NCBI GenBank assembly: GCA_016462445.1
Contig: JAEMTE010000007.1
Span: 1 to 47,522 of the forward strand
DNA: 47,522 nt
Source: Candidatus Nanopelagicus sp.
Lineage (GTDB): Bacteria > Actinomycetota > Actinomycetes > Nanopelagicales > Nanopelagicaceae
Direction: 5' to 3'
The notes under the pieces were generated by a model. That model was not told the origin of the DNA. It saw only the letters and a program-made list of their open reading frames with translations, and ran no database searches. Positions 27,605-35,161 of this stretch are shown here, in pieces; position 1 is the stretch's first letter, and every line of letters starts with the position of its first letter. Made by a program: the position numbers and the translations under genes.

Positions 27605-28596
27605 GACGACTGATAGTTGCTCTCCTTATCTGTGTATTGATTACTGGATCAGCTACCTCTATTCATAACGCTTTTTTACTCAATGATTATCAAGACACAA
27701 CCTCAGCGAGTAAGATTGAAATACTTATTGAAGATGGAGATACCGGCGCAGAGATCTCTCAAAAACTTTATAGTTCCGGGGTAATCAAAGCAACTAAGGT
27801 ATTTTATAAGCTTGCCCTAAACCAAAAACGAGCAACCTCAATCTCACCTGGTATTCATGAGATTGATTTAAAGATTTCAGCACAGGCAGCACTTAACCAG
27901 CTCCTAGATCCAACTCGAAACCGTGGAGTTTTTCGGTTTAACGAAGGATTACGGAAGGTTGAGATATTAGATTTACTAGTTAAATCCAAGTTGGTAACTG
28001 GTCAGTTATCACCTGCAATAAAACCTGCAGATATCTTTAAAACTAATAACCTAGAGGGATTTTTGTTCCCAGCTAATTACTCATTTGCGCCAGGAACTAC
28101 TACTGATCAAGCAATTACGCAGATGCTTACCAGATTTAACTTATCGGCAAAAACTAGCAAGATCGATCAGGGGTATGGAAAGTTTTCACCCTTTGAGTTA
28201 GTAATCATCGCCTCAATTGCTCAAGCAGAGGGTGATGTGCAAGATTTCACCAAGATAGCGCAGGTTATCTATAATCGCTTAAAAATTGGTATGCCACTAC
28301 AAATGAACACCACAATTGAGTATGCAGCAAATCTACGGGGGAAAATAAGACTCCCCTATAAGCAGTTAGAGATAAACTCTAGGTATAACACCTATAAATA
28401 TCAGGGGTTACCGCCAGGACCAATTGGTAATCCTGGGCAGGCAGCACTTGAGGCGGCAGTAAATCCGCAGATGGGTGATTGGCTTTACTTTATTACAGTC
28501 AAGCCACAAGATACAAGATTTACAAGTTCAATAAAAGAGTTTAATACGTGGGCAAATGAGTTTAGAAAAAATGAGGAAGCTGGTTTATTTAAATGA
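27601..28596 (+). CDS. mltG: Endolytic murein transglycosylase MltG
   Basis: MltG cleaves nascent peptidoglycan strands at the outer face of the membrane. The 331-residue protein has an N-terminal membrane anchor (LIVALLICVLITGSA), a LysM-like region and the YceG domain with IASIAQAEG, GMPLQMNTTIEYA, NTYKYQGLPPGPIGNPG and a final WLYFITV block. In IASIAQAEG the first Glu of the E. coli EKE motif is Gln208 while Glu210 is kept, a pattern I remember from other Actinobacteria. The start is TTG, overlapping the ruvX stop (TTGA). Confidence 0.92.
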   Translation: MRRLIVALLICVLITGSATSIHNAFLLNDYQDTTSASKIEILIEDGDTGAEISQKLYSSGVIKATKVFYKLALNQKRATSISPGIHEIDLKISAQAALNQLLDPTRNRGVFRFNEGLRKVEILDLLVKSKLVTGQLSPAIKPADIFKTNNLEGFLFPANYSFAPGTTTDQAITQMLTRFNLSAKTSKIDQGYGKFSPFELVIIASIAQAEGDVQDFTKIAQVIYNRLKIGMPLQMNTTIEYAANLRGKIRLPYKQLEINSRYNTYKYQGLPPGPIGNPGQAALEAAVNPQMGDWLYFITVKPQDTRFTSSIKEFNTWANEFRKNEEAGLFK

Positions 28597-29390
28597 TTAA
28601 GTTAGCAGTGGCTGGTAAACCAATCAGTCATTCCCTCTCACCATTATTACACGCAACCGCTTATGAAATATTGGGTGTAGAAGCACAGTTTTTAGCTAGT
28701 GAGGTAAGTGAAGATAAGTTTGGTGATTTTTACTTTAATGCAAAAAATAATGGTTACCGAGGTTTAGCGATGACGATGCCATTAAAAGAGATATCAATAG
28801 GGTTTGTTGATCGAGTGGATCCAATCGCAAAACAAATTGGCTCAATTAATACAATTATTTTCGAATCAACTGGCAGTATTGGACTATCTACTGACCTACT
28901 TGCATTTAAAAATCTACTTAAACCTTACTTTGGAAAGCAGATTGCAATATTAGGTGCTGGTGGTACCGCACGCGCAGCTATTGGAGCATTAAAAGGAACG
29001 GGAAGTAAGGTCTCAGTTTTAACAAGATCAATCACAAGGCATGACCAACTCCACTCAGCAGCTGTTGACCTTGATATTAATCTCTTAGATTGGCAGCAGT
29101 TTGAGGAGATTCAGGATCGAGATCTAATCATTTCAACTACACCAGCAGGTGCTACCGATGGTTTAACTGTTCTCTCCACAAAAGCTGATTTCTTTGATGT
29201 CACCTACCACCCATGGCCAACAGATCTAGCAAGGCGCTATCAAAATCTTGGTCGGGGTGTAATCGGAGGGTTAGCTCTTCTAGTTGAGCAGGCATTATTT
29301 CAAATAAATTACTTCTCTCAAAAGGAGTTTGATTACGCCAAGATGCGTAGTGAGTTATTGAAAGTTGCTAACGCAGCGATAAAGAAGTAA
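28593..29390 (+). CDS. aroE: Shikimate dehydrogenase
   Basis: It reduces 3-dehydroshikimate to shikimate with NADPH. The 265-residue protein shows the substrate site SHSLSPLLH, the catalytic Lys65 in MTMPLKE, Asp101 in STDLLAF, the dinucleotide-binding GAGGTARAA and the C-terminal GGLALLVEQA with the conserved Gln. The canonical NVT before the catalytic lysine reads AMT and NTD reads STD, both mild changes. The ATG overlaps the mltG stop by four bases. Confidence 0.93.
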   Translation: MIKLAVAGKPISHSLSPLLHATAYEILGVEAQFLASEVSEDKFGDFYFNAKNNGYRGLAMTMPLKEISIGFVDRVDPIAKQIGSINTIIFESTGSIGLSTDLLAFKNLLKPYFGKQIAILGAGGTARAAIGALKGTGSKVSVLTRSITRHDQLHSAAVDLDINLLDWQQFEEIQDRDLIISTTPAGATDGLTVLSTKADFFDVTYHPWPTDLARRYQNLGRGVIGGLALLVEQALFQINYFSQKEFDYAKMRSELLKVANAAIKK

Positions 29391-29424
29391 TCCACAGCAT
29401 TAAATTTACTACCTGCCGACAGTT

Positions 29425-29439
29425 TAATCTGCGGTAGTG
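29425..29439 (+). promoter_or_regulatory. Predicted leaderless promoter with a GTG start (prepilin peptidase)
   Basis: TAATCT (29425-29430), six bases (GCGGTA), then GTG at 29437. This is the only leaderless candidate here with a GTG, and its spacing decides the start. Confidence 0.5.
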
Positions 29440-29814
29440 ATTTTAGAGATTGCCGCCGCTATTTGGTTTATTTGGATTGCGATCTATGATTTTAGGTTTA
29501 AGTTGATTCGCAATATTGACCTGGTAATTGCAATCGTATTTTGTGCTATCTATTTAGATACAAATTGGCGCCTTGGCCTAGCTAATCTAGGAATATATGG
29601 CTTATTAAACCTACTTATAAAAGGCAAGATTGGTAGTGGTGATATAAAGCTTGCACCAATAATTGCTCTACCAATCAGCACATTTTTTGAATTATTAAAT
29701 GCATTATCGATCTCTTGGATTAGTGGCGGGCTCTATGCCTTAATTAGAGGAGGTGGCGCCATTGCCTTTGCGCCATTTATGATTTTCGGAACATATTTAG
29801 CAAAGATTTTATGA
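29437..29814 (+). CDS. Minimal A24 prepilin peptidase
   Basis: The 125-residue, almost entirely hydrophobic protein has about four membrane segments. It keeps both catalytic aspartates of the type IV prepilin peptidase family: Asp18 in AIYDFRFKLI and Asp69 in GSGDIKLAP. The N-terminal methyltransferase domain of PilD is absent, as in TadV/FppA-type enzymes. It would process leader peptides of Flp/Tad or type IV pilins, but no pilin gene is in the window. An A24 gene between aroE and aroC also occurs in Mycobacterium, as I recall. Confidence 0.78.
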   Translation: MILEIAAAIWFIWIAIYDFRFKLIRNIDLVIAIVFCAIYLDTNWRLGLANLGIYGLLNLLIKGKIGSGDIKLAPIIALPISTFFELLNALSISWISGGLYALIRGGGAIAFAPFMIFGTYLAKIL

Positions 29815-29817
29815 GTA

Positions 29818-29870
29818 AGAGGGTTAAATGTGAGGCGAGGTGAACGGTGAATCTGAGAGAATATCCCTCT
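29818..29870 (+). repeat. Inverted repeat in the aroC leader region
   Basis: AGAGGG (29818-29823) and CCCTCT (29865-29870) are perfectly complementary across 41 bases in the 77-bp gap before aroC. A second short pair, AATAT/ATATT, flanks the CCCTCT. It could be a leader fold but could also be chance in AT-rich DNA. Confidence 0.2.
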
Positions 29871-29891
29871 AAATATTGATTTGGAGAAGAT

Positions 29892-31076
29892 GTGCTTCGT
29901 TGGCTGACTGCAGGTGAATCACATGGGCCTGCCTTAACTGCAATAGTTGAGGGAGTGCCAGCGCATGTTTTAATTACTAGCGCAGATATTAATACTGATT
30001 TGGCTCGACGTAGATTAGGTTTTGGACGAGGTGCAAGACAAAATTTTGAAGCCGACAAAATAACTATTACTGGTGGCATCCGACTTGGTCTGACTCAAGG
30101 TGGGCCAATCGCTATTCAGATCGCAAACTCAGAGTGGCCTAAGTGGGAAAAGGTAATGAGTGCTGATCCTGTTCCTGAAAGTGAGATAAAGGATTTAGCA
30201 CGCAACGCTCCATTAACACGGCCACGGCCAGGGCATGCAGATTTAGTGGGCATGCAAAAGTTTAATTTCTCAGATGCCAGGCCAATATTAGAGCGAGCAA
30301 GTGCTAGAGAGACTGCAGCTCGGGTTGCACTTGGCGCTGTTGCTAGAGCGTTTTTAAAGCAGAGTGTTGGAATTGAAATATTAAGTCATGTGATTTCAAT
30401 TGGTGAGGTTGCCGTTAGTGAAGGTTATGAATTACCAACTATTAAAGATCGCGCGCGAATCGATGAGGATCCAGTTCGCTGCGCAGATAAGAAGGTAAGT
30501 GATCTAATTGTTAAAGAGATTGAAGCAGCACATCGTGATGGTGACACACTTGGCGGCGTAGTTGAGGTTCTAGGCTATAACCTGCCACCTGGTCTTGGCT
30601 CTTATACTCATTGGGATAAGCGATTAGATGCCAAGTTAGCTGCTGCCATGATGGGTATTCATGCAATTAAAGGTGTTGAGATTGGTGATGGCTTTACCAC
30701 TGCGAAAAGACGTGGCTCAGTTGCCCACGATGAGATTGAAAAAAATGCCAAGGGTGCGATTGTGCGCAGAACCGATAGAGCAGGTGGTACTGAAGGCGGC
30801 ATAAGTAATGGTGAGATTTTGCGGGTTAAAGTTGCAATGAAGCCAATTTCAACTGTACCAAAAGCGCTAGACACAATTGATGTTGCAACTGGTGAGCCAG
30901 CAAAGGCAATTAATCAACGCTCAGATGTTTGTGCAGTTCCAGCAGCTGGAATTGTGGCGGAGGCAATGGCAGCACTTGTGCTTGCAGATGCTGTTCTTGA
31001 GAAGTTTGGTGGCGATAGTGTGCAGGAAACTAAGCGTAACTTTGAGAATTACATTAAAACCTTAGAAATCAAGTAA
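29892..31076 (+). CDS. aroC: Chorismate synthase
   Basis: This FMN-dependent enzyme makes chorismate from EPSP, supplying pabB in this window and aromatic amino acid synthesis. The 394-residue protein has [56 protein letters not shown] and [12 protein letters not shown]. The start is GTG, giving [12 protein letters not shown], with GGAG five bases upstream. The stop shares a base with aroK. Confidence 0.97.
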   Translation: MLRWLTAGESHGPALTAIVEGVPAHVLITSADINTDLARRRLGFGRGARQNFEADKITITGGIRLGLTQGGPIAIQIANSEWPKWEKVMSADPVPESEIKDLARNAPLTRPRPGHADLVGMQKFNFSDARPILERASARETAARVALGAVARAFLKQSVGIEILSHVISIGEVAVSEGYELPTIKDRARIDEDPVRCADKKVSDLIVKEIEAAHRDGDTLGGVVEVLGYNLPPGLGSYTHWDKRLDAKLAAAMMGIHAIKGVEIGDGFTTAKRRGSVAHDEIEKNAKGAIVRRTDRAGGTEGGISNGEILRVKVAMKPISTVPKALDTIDVATGEPAKAINQRSDVCAVPAAGIVAEAMAALVLADAVLEKFGGDSVQETKRNFENYIKTLEIK

Positions 31077-31591
31077 TGCTTAAGCGGATAGTTTTAATCG
31101 GCCCACCTGGTGCGGGTAAAACTAGTATTGGCAAGGCATTAGCTAAAGAGTTAGCGATCAGTTTTATTGATAGTGATTCTGAGATTGAAAAGATTGCCGG
31201 CAAGAAGATCTCTGAGATATTTGTCGATGATGGTGAGCCAGCCTTTCGAAAGATGGAGGTTGAGGTAGTTAGCAAACTTTTGGCAACCTTCTCAGGAGTG
31301 ATTGCATTAGGTGGGGGTGCGCCAATCAATGAACAAATTCAAAAAGAGTTAGCGCATGCAGATTATCCAGTTGTTTTTATTGATGTATCAATCTCACAAG
31401 CAGCAAACCGAGTTGGATTTAATAAAGATAGACCATTGCTATTAATTAATCCACGCCAGCAATGGTTAAACCTTATGAGCGCGCGCCGGCCAATATATGA
31501 GAAATTATCTAGTGAGATTATTTCCTCCGATAATCGCAAACCAGCTGAGGTAGCAACTATTATCAGTGAGAAATTAAAGAGTAAATTATGA
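31076..31591 (+). CDS. aroK: Shikimate kinase
   Basis: It phosphorylates shikimate at the 3-hydroxyl using ATP. The 171-residue P-loop kinase has GPPGAGKTSIG (Walker A), the shikimate-binding DSDSEIE, EPAFRKMEVEVV, the ALGGGAP motif and the lid arginine in NKDRPLL. The ATG shares a base with the aroC stop, and aroB overlaps its 3' end by four bases, so aroC-aroK-aroB-aroQ forms one unit. Confidence 0.96.
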   Translation: MLKRIVLIGPPGAGKTSIGKALAKELAISFIDSDSEIEKIAGKKISEIFVDDGEPAFRKMEVEVVSKLLATFSGVIALGGGAPINEQIQKELAHADYPVVFIDVSISQAANRVGFNKDRPLLLINPRQQWLNLMSARRPIYEKLSSEIISSDNRKPAEVATIISEKLKSKL

Positions 31592-32613
31592 AATCAATTA
31601 ATATAAAAGCTGAGCGTAATTACGAGGTTGTAGTGGGTGCTGATGGCTTATCTGCCATAAAGCAGATATCCCAAGAGCATAATCGGGTTTTACTTATCGC
31701 ACCTAACTCTTTAATAAAGTTGTTTAAACTTAAGGAATCTAAAAACCTAATTATCTTTGCAACTCCTGAGGGTGAAAACCAAAAGAGTGTTGCAACATTA
31801 GAGCGGATCTGGCGCAAATGTGCTAGCGCATCTATTGCAAGAGGGGATGCAATTATTGGTTTTGGAGGTGGGGCAACTACTGATCTAGCCGGCTTTGCCG
31901 CCGCCACATGGTTACGGGGCATATCTTGGTATGCAATTCCTACCTCACTTGCTGGCATGGTTGATGCTGCTATTGGTGGCAAGAGTGGGGTAAATGCTGC
32001 TACTGGTAAAAACTTAATTGGCTCCTTTTACTCACCAACTAAGGTGTTAATTGATCCAACTTTTTTAAAGAAACTACCGCTACGGGATCTATCAGCTGGA
32101 ATGGCAGAGGTAATTAAGTGTGGCTTTATTTCAGATTATAAAATACTTAATTTAGTACAAGAGGATGAGATAAATTATACCGAAATTATTCAGCGAGCGG
32201 TTAAGGTCAAAGCCGAGGTAGTCTCTAAAGATTTTAGAGAGAGCAGATTACGAGAGATCCTAAATTATGGCCACACACTTGGGCATGCAATTGAAAAAGA
32301 TAGTAAATACAAGTTGCGCCATGGTGAGGCGGTAAGTATTGGAATGGTTTTTGCCGCTGAGCTCAGTAAGGATTTAGCAGGATTAGACTCTGATGCAGTA
32401 GATCTTCACCGTGAGTTATTGAATAGATTTAACCTGCCGATAAAGTATCCAAGAAATAGATGGAGGAGTTTGGCCACCTTGCTACTACAGGATAAGAAGG
32501 TAAAGCAGGATAAGTTGCGCTTTATTGGAATAAGCAGAATTGGTAAACCAGTATGGCTTGAGGATGTTTCATCCAGCCTGTTGGCAATGGTTTATGAGAG
32601 AATAGCCAAATGA
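31588..32613 (+). CDS. aroB: 3-dehydroquinate synthase
   Basis: This NAD+- and zinc-dependent enzyme converts DAHP to 3-dehydroquinate. The 341-residue protein has GFGGGATTDLAGFAAATWLRG, PTSLAGMVDAAIGGKSGVN, and the metal ligands in AGMAEVIKCG (Glu), NYGHTLGHAIE (His) and LRHGEAVSIGM (His). The length is slightly short but normal. It overlaps aroK and aroQ by four bases each. Confidence 0.96.
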   Translation: MKSINIKAERNYEVVVGADGLSAIKQISQEHNRVLLIAPNSLIKLFKLKESKNLIIFATPEGENQKSVATLERIWRKCASASIARGDAIIGFGGGATTDLAGFAAATWLRGISWYAIPTSLAGMVDAAIGGKSGVNAATGKNLIGSFYSPTKVLIDPTFLKKLPLRDLSAGMAEVIKCGFISDYKILNLVQEDEINYTEIIQRAVKVKAEVVSKDFRESRLREILNYGHTLGHAIEKDSKYKLRHGEAVSIGMVFAAELSKDLAGLDSDAVDLHRELLNRFNLPIKYPRNRWRSLATLLLQDKKVKQDKLRFIGISRIGKPVWLEDVSSSLLAMVYERIAK

Positions 32614-33041
32614 AAATTTTAATTCTAAATGGTCCGAATTTGGCGCGGCTAGATCTTCGCGAAAAAAGCCATTATGGGGATTTGGATTATCCGCAACTTA
32701 AAAAGGGAATTGAAGAAAAAGCTAGCTCATTGAAAATTGATGTCGAGGTAAAACAAAGTGATAGTGAGAGTGAGTTAATTACCTGGCTGCATGAGGCTGC
32801 TGATAAGAAACAGCCGGTGATATTTAATCCAGCTGCCTTTACTCACTACTCATATGCGATTAGAGATGCAGTAACTATGCTCAAAGCACCAGTAATTGAG
32901 GTCCATCTTTCCAATCCATTATCTCGCGAAGAGTTTCGCCATACTTCAGTAATTAGTGGGGTAGTAAATGGAACCATCGCTGGTTTTGGCGTTGAAAGCT
33001 ACTACCTAGCGCTAATAGCTATGCAAAAACTACTTGGCTAA
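32610..33041 (+). CDS. aroQ: 3-dehydroquinate dehydratase, type II
   Basis: It dehydrates 3-dehydroquinate to 3-dehydroshikimate as a dodecamer. In 143 residues the type II active site is complete: Asn10 in NGPNL, Arg17 and catalytic Tyr22 in LREKSHYG, Asn73 and His79 in FNPAAFTHYS, His99 in IEVHLSN and the FRHTS block. The first loop reads GPNLARLDLRE instead of the common GPNLNLLGxRE. It overlaps aroB (ATGA) and ends this aro unit. Confidence 0.96.
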   Translation: MKILILNGPNLARLDLREKSHYGDLDYPQLKKGIEEKASSLKIDVEVKQSDSESELITWLHEAADKKQPVIFNPAAFTHYSYAIRDAVTMLKAPVIEVHLSNPLSREEFRHTSVISGVVNGTIAGFGVESYYLALIAMQKLLG

Positions 33042-33066
33042 CAAGGTAGGCTAGCGCAATACTTTT

Positions 33067-33079
33067 TAATACTGTATTA
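33067..33079 (+). repeat. Perfect 13-bp palindrome in the efp promoter region
   Basis: TAATAC-T-GTATTA is a perfect inverted repeat with a one-base centre, 30 bp before the efp ATG in the 67-bp gap after aroQ. It overlaps the most plausible -10 sequences (TACTGT or TATTAC), so it could be an operator. AT-rich composition makes short palindromes fairly common. Confidence 0.3.
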
Positions 33080-33108
33080 CTTTTAATTACTACTGGGATG
33101 GGATAAAG

Positions 33109-33669
33109 ATGGCAACTACAAATGATTTAAAAAACGGCATGACCTTAAATCTTGATGGTCAGCTTTGGAATGTTATTGAGTTCCAACATGTTAAGCCTGG
33201 CAAAGGTGGTGCATTTGTACGCACCAAGATGCGATCAGTTCTATCTGGCAAGGTGGTTGAGAAAACTTTTAATGCTGGCGTTAAGGTTGAGGTGGCATCG
33301 GTTGAAAAACGTAATATGTCTTACCTATATAAAGATGGTGAAGATTTTATGTTTATGGACTCAACTAATTATGACCAAATCTCAGTTAGCAAGCAGACAG
33401 TTGGCGATGCAACTGATTACTTACTTGAGAATGCAGCTGTTGTAGTTGCTATGCATGAAGGCAACCCATTATTTATTGAATTACCAGCCTCTGTTACATT
33501 AAAAATTACTTATACCGAGCCAGGTATTCAAGGTGATCGATCCTCTGGCGGTACAAAGCCAGCGACTGTTGAGACTGGAATTACTATTCAGGTGCCATTA
33601 TTTATTAAGCAGGATGAGATGGTCTTGGTGGATACGCGCACCGGTGAATATCTAGGCCGAGCCAACTAA
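33109..33669 (+). CDS. efp: Translation elongation factor P
   Basis: EF-P relieves ribosome stalling at polyproline. The 186-residue protein has the usual three domains: the N-terminal KOW-like domain with the tip loop [12 protein letters not shown], the middle OB domain and the C-terminal block [16 protein letters not shown]. The tip residue is a lysine. No lysine-modifying gene is near. A Shine-Dalgarno GGGA lies five bases upstream. nusB follows after two bases. Confidence 0.97.
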   Translation: MATTNDLKNGMTLNLDGQLWNVIEFQHVKPGKGGAFVRTKMRSVLSGKVVEKTFNAGVKVEVASVEKRNMSYLYKDGEDFMFMDSTNYDQISVSKQTVGDATDYLLENAAVVVAMHEGNPLFIELPASVTLKITYTEPGIQGDRSSGGTKPATVETGITIQVPLFIKQDEMVLVDTRTGEYLGRAN

Positions 33670-33671
33670 CT

Positions 33672-34079
33672 GTGTCTGCCCGTAGTAAGGCCCGAAAGCG
33701 TGCTTTAGATTTTTTATATGAAGCAGATATTAAAAGTGTTTTAGCAGCAGATCTATTTAAAACTCGAGGATCTGCTGAGTTATCACAGGAGCCTTATGTT
33801 CTAACCCTAATAACTGGGGTAGCAGATCACTTGAGCAAGATTGATGAGTTAATTATTACCTACGCTCAAGGTTGGGATATGGATCGGATGCCACCGATTG
33901 ATCGCAATATTTTAAGACTGGCAATATTTGAAATCCTCTGGGAGGCTGATGTTGATCTTAAGGTTGCTTGTGATGAGGCGGTTGAGTTAGCAAAATCCTT
34001 ATCAACTGATGAGTCCGCCAGCTATATAAACGGAGTATTGGGCCGAATTGTTAAGCTAAAGGACTCAATCGCGATCTAA
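33672..34079 (+). CDS. nusB: Transcription antitermination factor NusB
   Basis: NusB binds boxA RNA with NusE (ribosomal protein S10) during rRNA transcription antitermination. The 135-residue all-helical protein starts MSARSKARKRALDFLYEAD and contains MPPIDRNILRLAIFEILWE and DEAVELAKSLSTDESASYINGVLG in two helical blocks typical of the family. The start is GTG two bases after the efp stop. Its stop overlaps the convergent bldD stop by four bases. Confidence 0.95.
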   Translation: MSARSKARKRALDFLYEADIKSVLAADLFKTRGSAELSQEPYVLTLITGVADHLSKIDELIITYAQGWDMDRMPPIDRNILRLAIFEILWEADVDLKVACDEAVELAKSLSTDESASYINGVLGRIVKLKDSIAI

Positions 34080-34525
34080 GATTTAATTAGGTTCATCTCT
34101 GTTAAATATTCTAAGGTTTTAGACTCACTCTTTTCTAGCAGTAGTGCTAAAAATTGCAGATCATTTGATCTAATTGTCAGCACCTGACCATTCCAATCCT
34201 TTCTCCTATTGCAGATGCTTTTAGCAAGCCTACTTACCTCCTGCCCGCCCTGATCAGGGTTGCTACTTAATCTATTTAGATCAAAGGTAATGCTGCTATT
34301 AATACTCTGAGTTGGTAGATCTGGAAAAAGTTCGGTAACTGGAACTTGGTAGAACTGCATTAGTGCGATTGCTTTTTTAAGGGAGATAGCACGGTCTGAT
34401 CTCTCATAGGAGCCGATTACGACTGCCTTCCACTTGCCGTTTGAGTTTCGCTCTACATCCTGCAAGCTCCACCCTTTTGATTTGCGTATTATTCTTAATC
34501 TATCTGCTGGGTTATTTGTGTTCAT
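34076..34525 (-). CDS. bldD: BldD-like transcriptional regulator with c-di-GMP motif
   Basis: The 149-residue protein aligns end to end with Streptomyces BldD as remembered. The N-terminal helix-turn-helix (about 6-66) contains KWKAVVIGSYERSDRAI and a C-terminal domain (about 78-149) follows. In the latter, RKD (108-110), eight residues, then RSND (119-122) fits RxD-X8-RxxD, the four contact residues for c-di-GMP in BldD. The start at 34525 is chosen over a GTG at 34528 because TACCCT lies six bases upstream of the ATG. The neighbours nusB and pyrR match the Streptomyces locus. Its targets here are unknown. Confidence 0.85.
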   Translation of the reverse strand: MNTNNPADRLRIIRKSKGWSLQDVERNSNGKWKAVVIGSYERSDRAISLKKAIALMQFYQVPVTELFPDLPTQSINSSITFDLNRLSSNPDQGGQEVSRLAKSICNRRKDWNGQVLTIRSNDLQFLALLLEKSESKTLEYLTEMNLIKS

Positions 34526-34537
34526 CACCGCAGGGTA
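34523..34537 (-). promoter_or_regulatory. Predicted leaderless promoter of bldD
   Basis: On the minus strand TACCCT (34537-34532), six bases (GCGGTG), then ATG at 34525. No Shine-Dalgarno sequence is present. Confidence 0.55.
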
Positions 34538-34580
34538 GCCACCCCGCGATTTTGGTGGTTTTAGATATCCACAGATCTTC

Positions 34581-34589
34581 TGCTAATAT
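34581..34589 (+). promoter_or_regulatory. Extended -10 promoter of the pyr operon
   Basis: TGC-TAATAT is an extended -10 element (TGn followed by TAATAT at 34584-34589). Transcription would begin near the A at 34596, directly in front of the PyrR-binding hairpin. A weak -35 candidate TTAGAT (34561-34566) is 17 bp upstream. Confidence 0.5.
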
Positions 34590-34596
34590 ATGGCGA

Positions 34597-34633
34597 TTCC
34601 TTTAACGATCCGTCCAGAGAGGCGGCGAAGGAG
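34597..34633 (+). promoter_or_regulatory. PyrR-binding RNA hairpin that covers the pyrR Shine-Dalgarno
   Basis: The lower stem pairs UUCCUU (34597-34602) with AAGGAG (34628-34633), which is the pyrR Shine-Dalgarno six bases before the ATG at 34640. After an asymmetric internal loop (34603-34609 and 34626-34627) the upper stem CCG/CGG and CC/GG closes the loop. The loop contains CCAGAGAGG (34614-34622), the conserved PyrR recognition sequence. The arrangement predicts that PyrR with UMP stabilises the hairpin and blocks ribosome binding, as described for mycobacterial pyrR. No terminator hairpin follows, so attenuation by termination is unlikely. Confidence 0.8.
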
Positions 34634-34639
34634 AAGTAA

Positions 34640-35161
34640 ATGAGTATTTTGCTATCTAGCAGCGACATCGATCGTGCTATTAAACGTATTTCACATGAGA
34701 TCCTCGAGCACAATCAAGGAATTACTAATTTAGTTTTAATGGGTATTCCCACTCGCGGTGCCTATTTAGCAGATCGAATCAGCGCTTTCATCACAGAGAT
34801 TGAAGGGCCGGTAGCAACCGGTGTTTTAGATATTACTCTGCATAGAGATGACTTAAGACTTCGCCCACCTAAACCACTTCTGCCAACAAAACTCCCACCT
34901 GGCGGTATTGAGGGTAAGGATTTGGTCTTAGTAGATGATGTTCTCTTCTCTGGAAGAACTATTAGAGCTGCCCTTGATGCAATTGGTGAGTTGGGTAGAC
35001 CAAGGAGCGTACAACTTGCCGTCTTAGTTGATCGAGGACACCGGGAGCTGCCAATTAGAGCAGATTATGTTGGCAAAAATATTCCTACCTCAAAGAGTGA
35101 GAGTGTGAAGGTTCACCTATCTGAGTATGACAACGAGGATCTTGTGGAGCTGATCAAATGA
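34640..35161 (+). CDS. pyrR: Bifunctional pyr operon RNA-binding regulator / uracil phosphoribosyltransferase
   Basis: PyrR binds pyr mRNA in response to UMP and can also make UMP from uracil and PRPP. The 173-residue protein has the PRPP-binding motif [19 protein letters not shown] and the PyrR-type [10 protein letters not shown] and [10 protein letters not shown] blocks. It is the first gene of the pyrimidine operon, and the leader hairpin at 34597-34633 indicates autoregulation. It overlaps pyrB by ATGA. Confidence 0.95.
   Translation: MSILLSSSDIDRAIKRISHEILEHNQGITNLVLMGIPTRGAYLADRISAFITEIEGPVATGVLDITLHRDDLRLRPPKPLLPTKLPPGGIEGKDLVLVDDVLFSGRTIRAALDAIGELGRPRSVQLAVLVDRGHRELPIRADYVGKNIPTSKSESVKVHLSEYDNEDLVELIK

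Noticed and set aside
34526-34540. BldD-box-like sequence at the bldD promoter (CTAC-N6-GTGA)
   Set aside because: The Streptomyces consensus is TNAC-N5-GTNA; the spacing and one base differ, so autoregulation cannot be claimed from this.
34539-34558. Inverted repeat CCACC/GGTGG between bldD and pyrR
   Set aside because: Five-base arms with a 10-base gap are too weak to name an operator, and it does not coincide with either -10 box.
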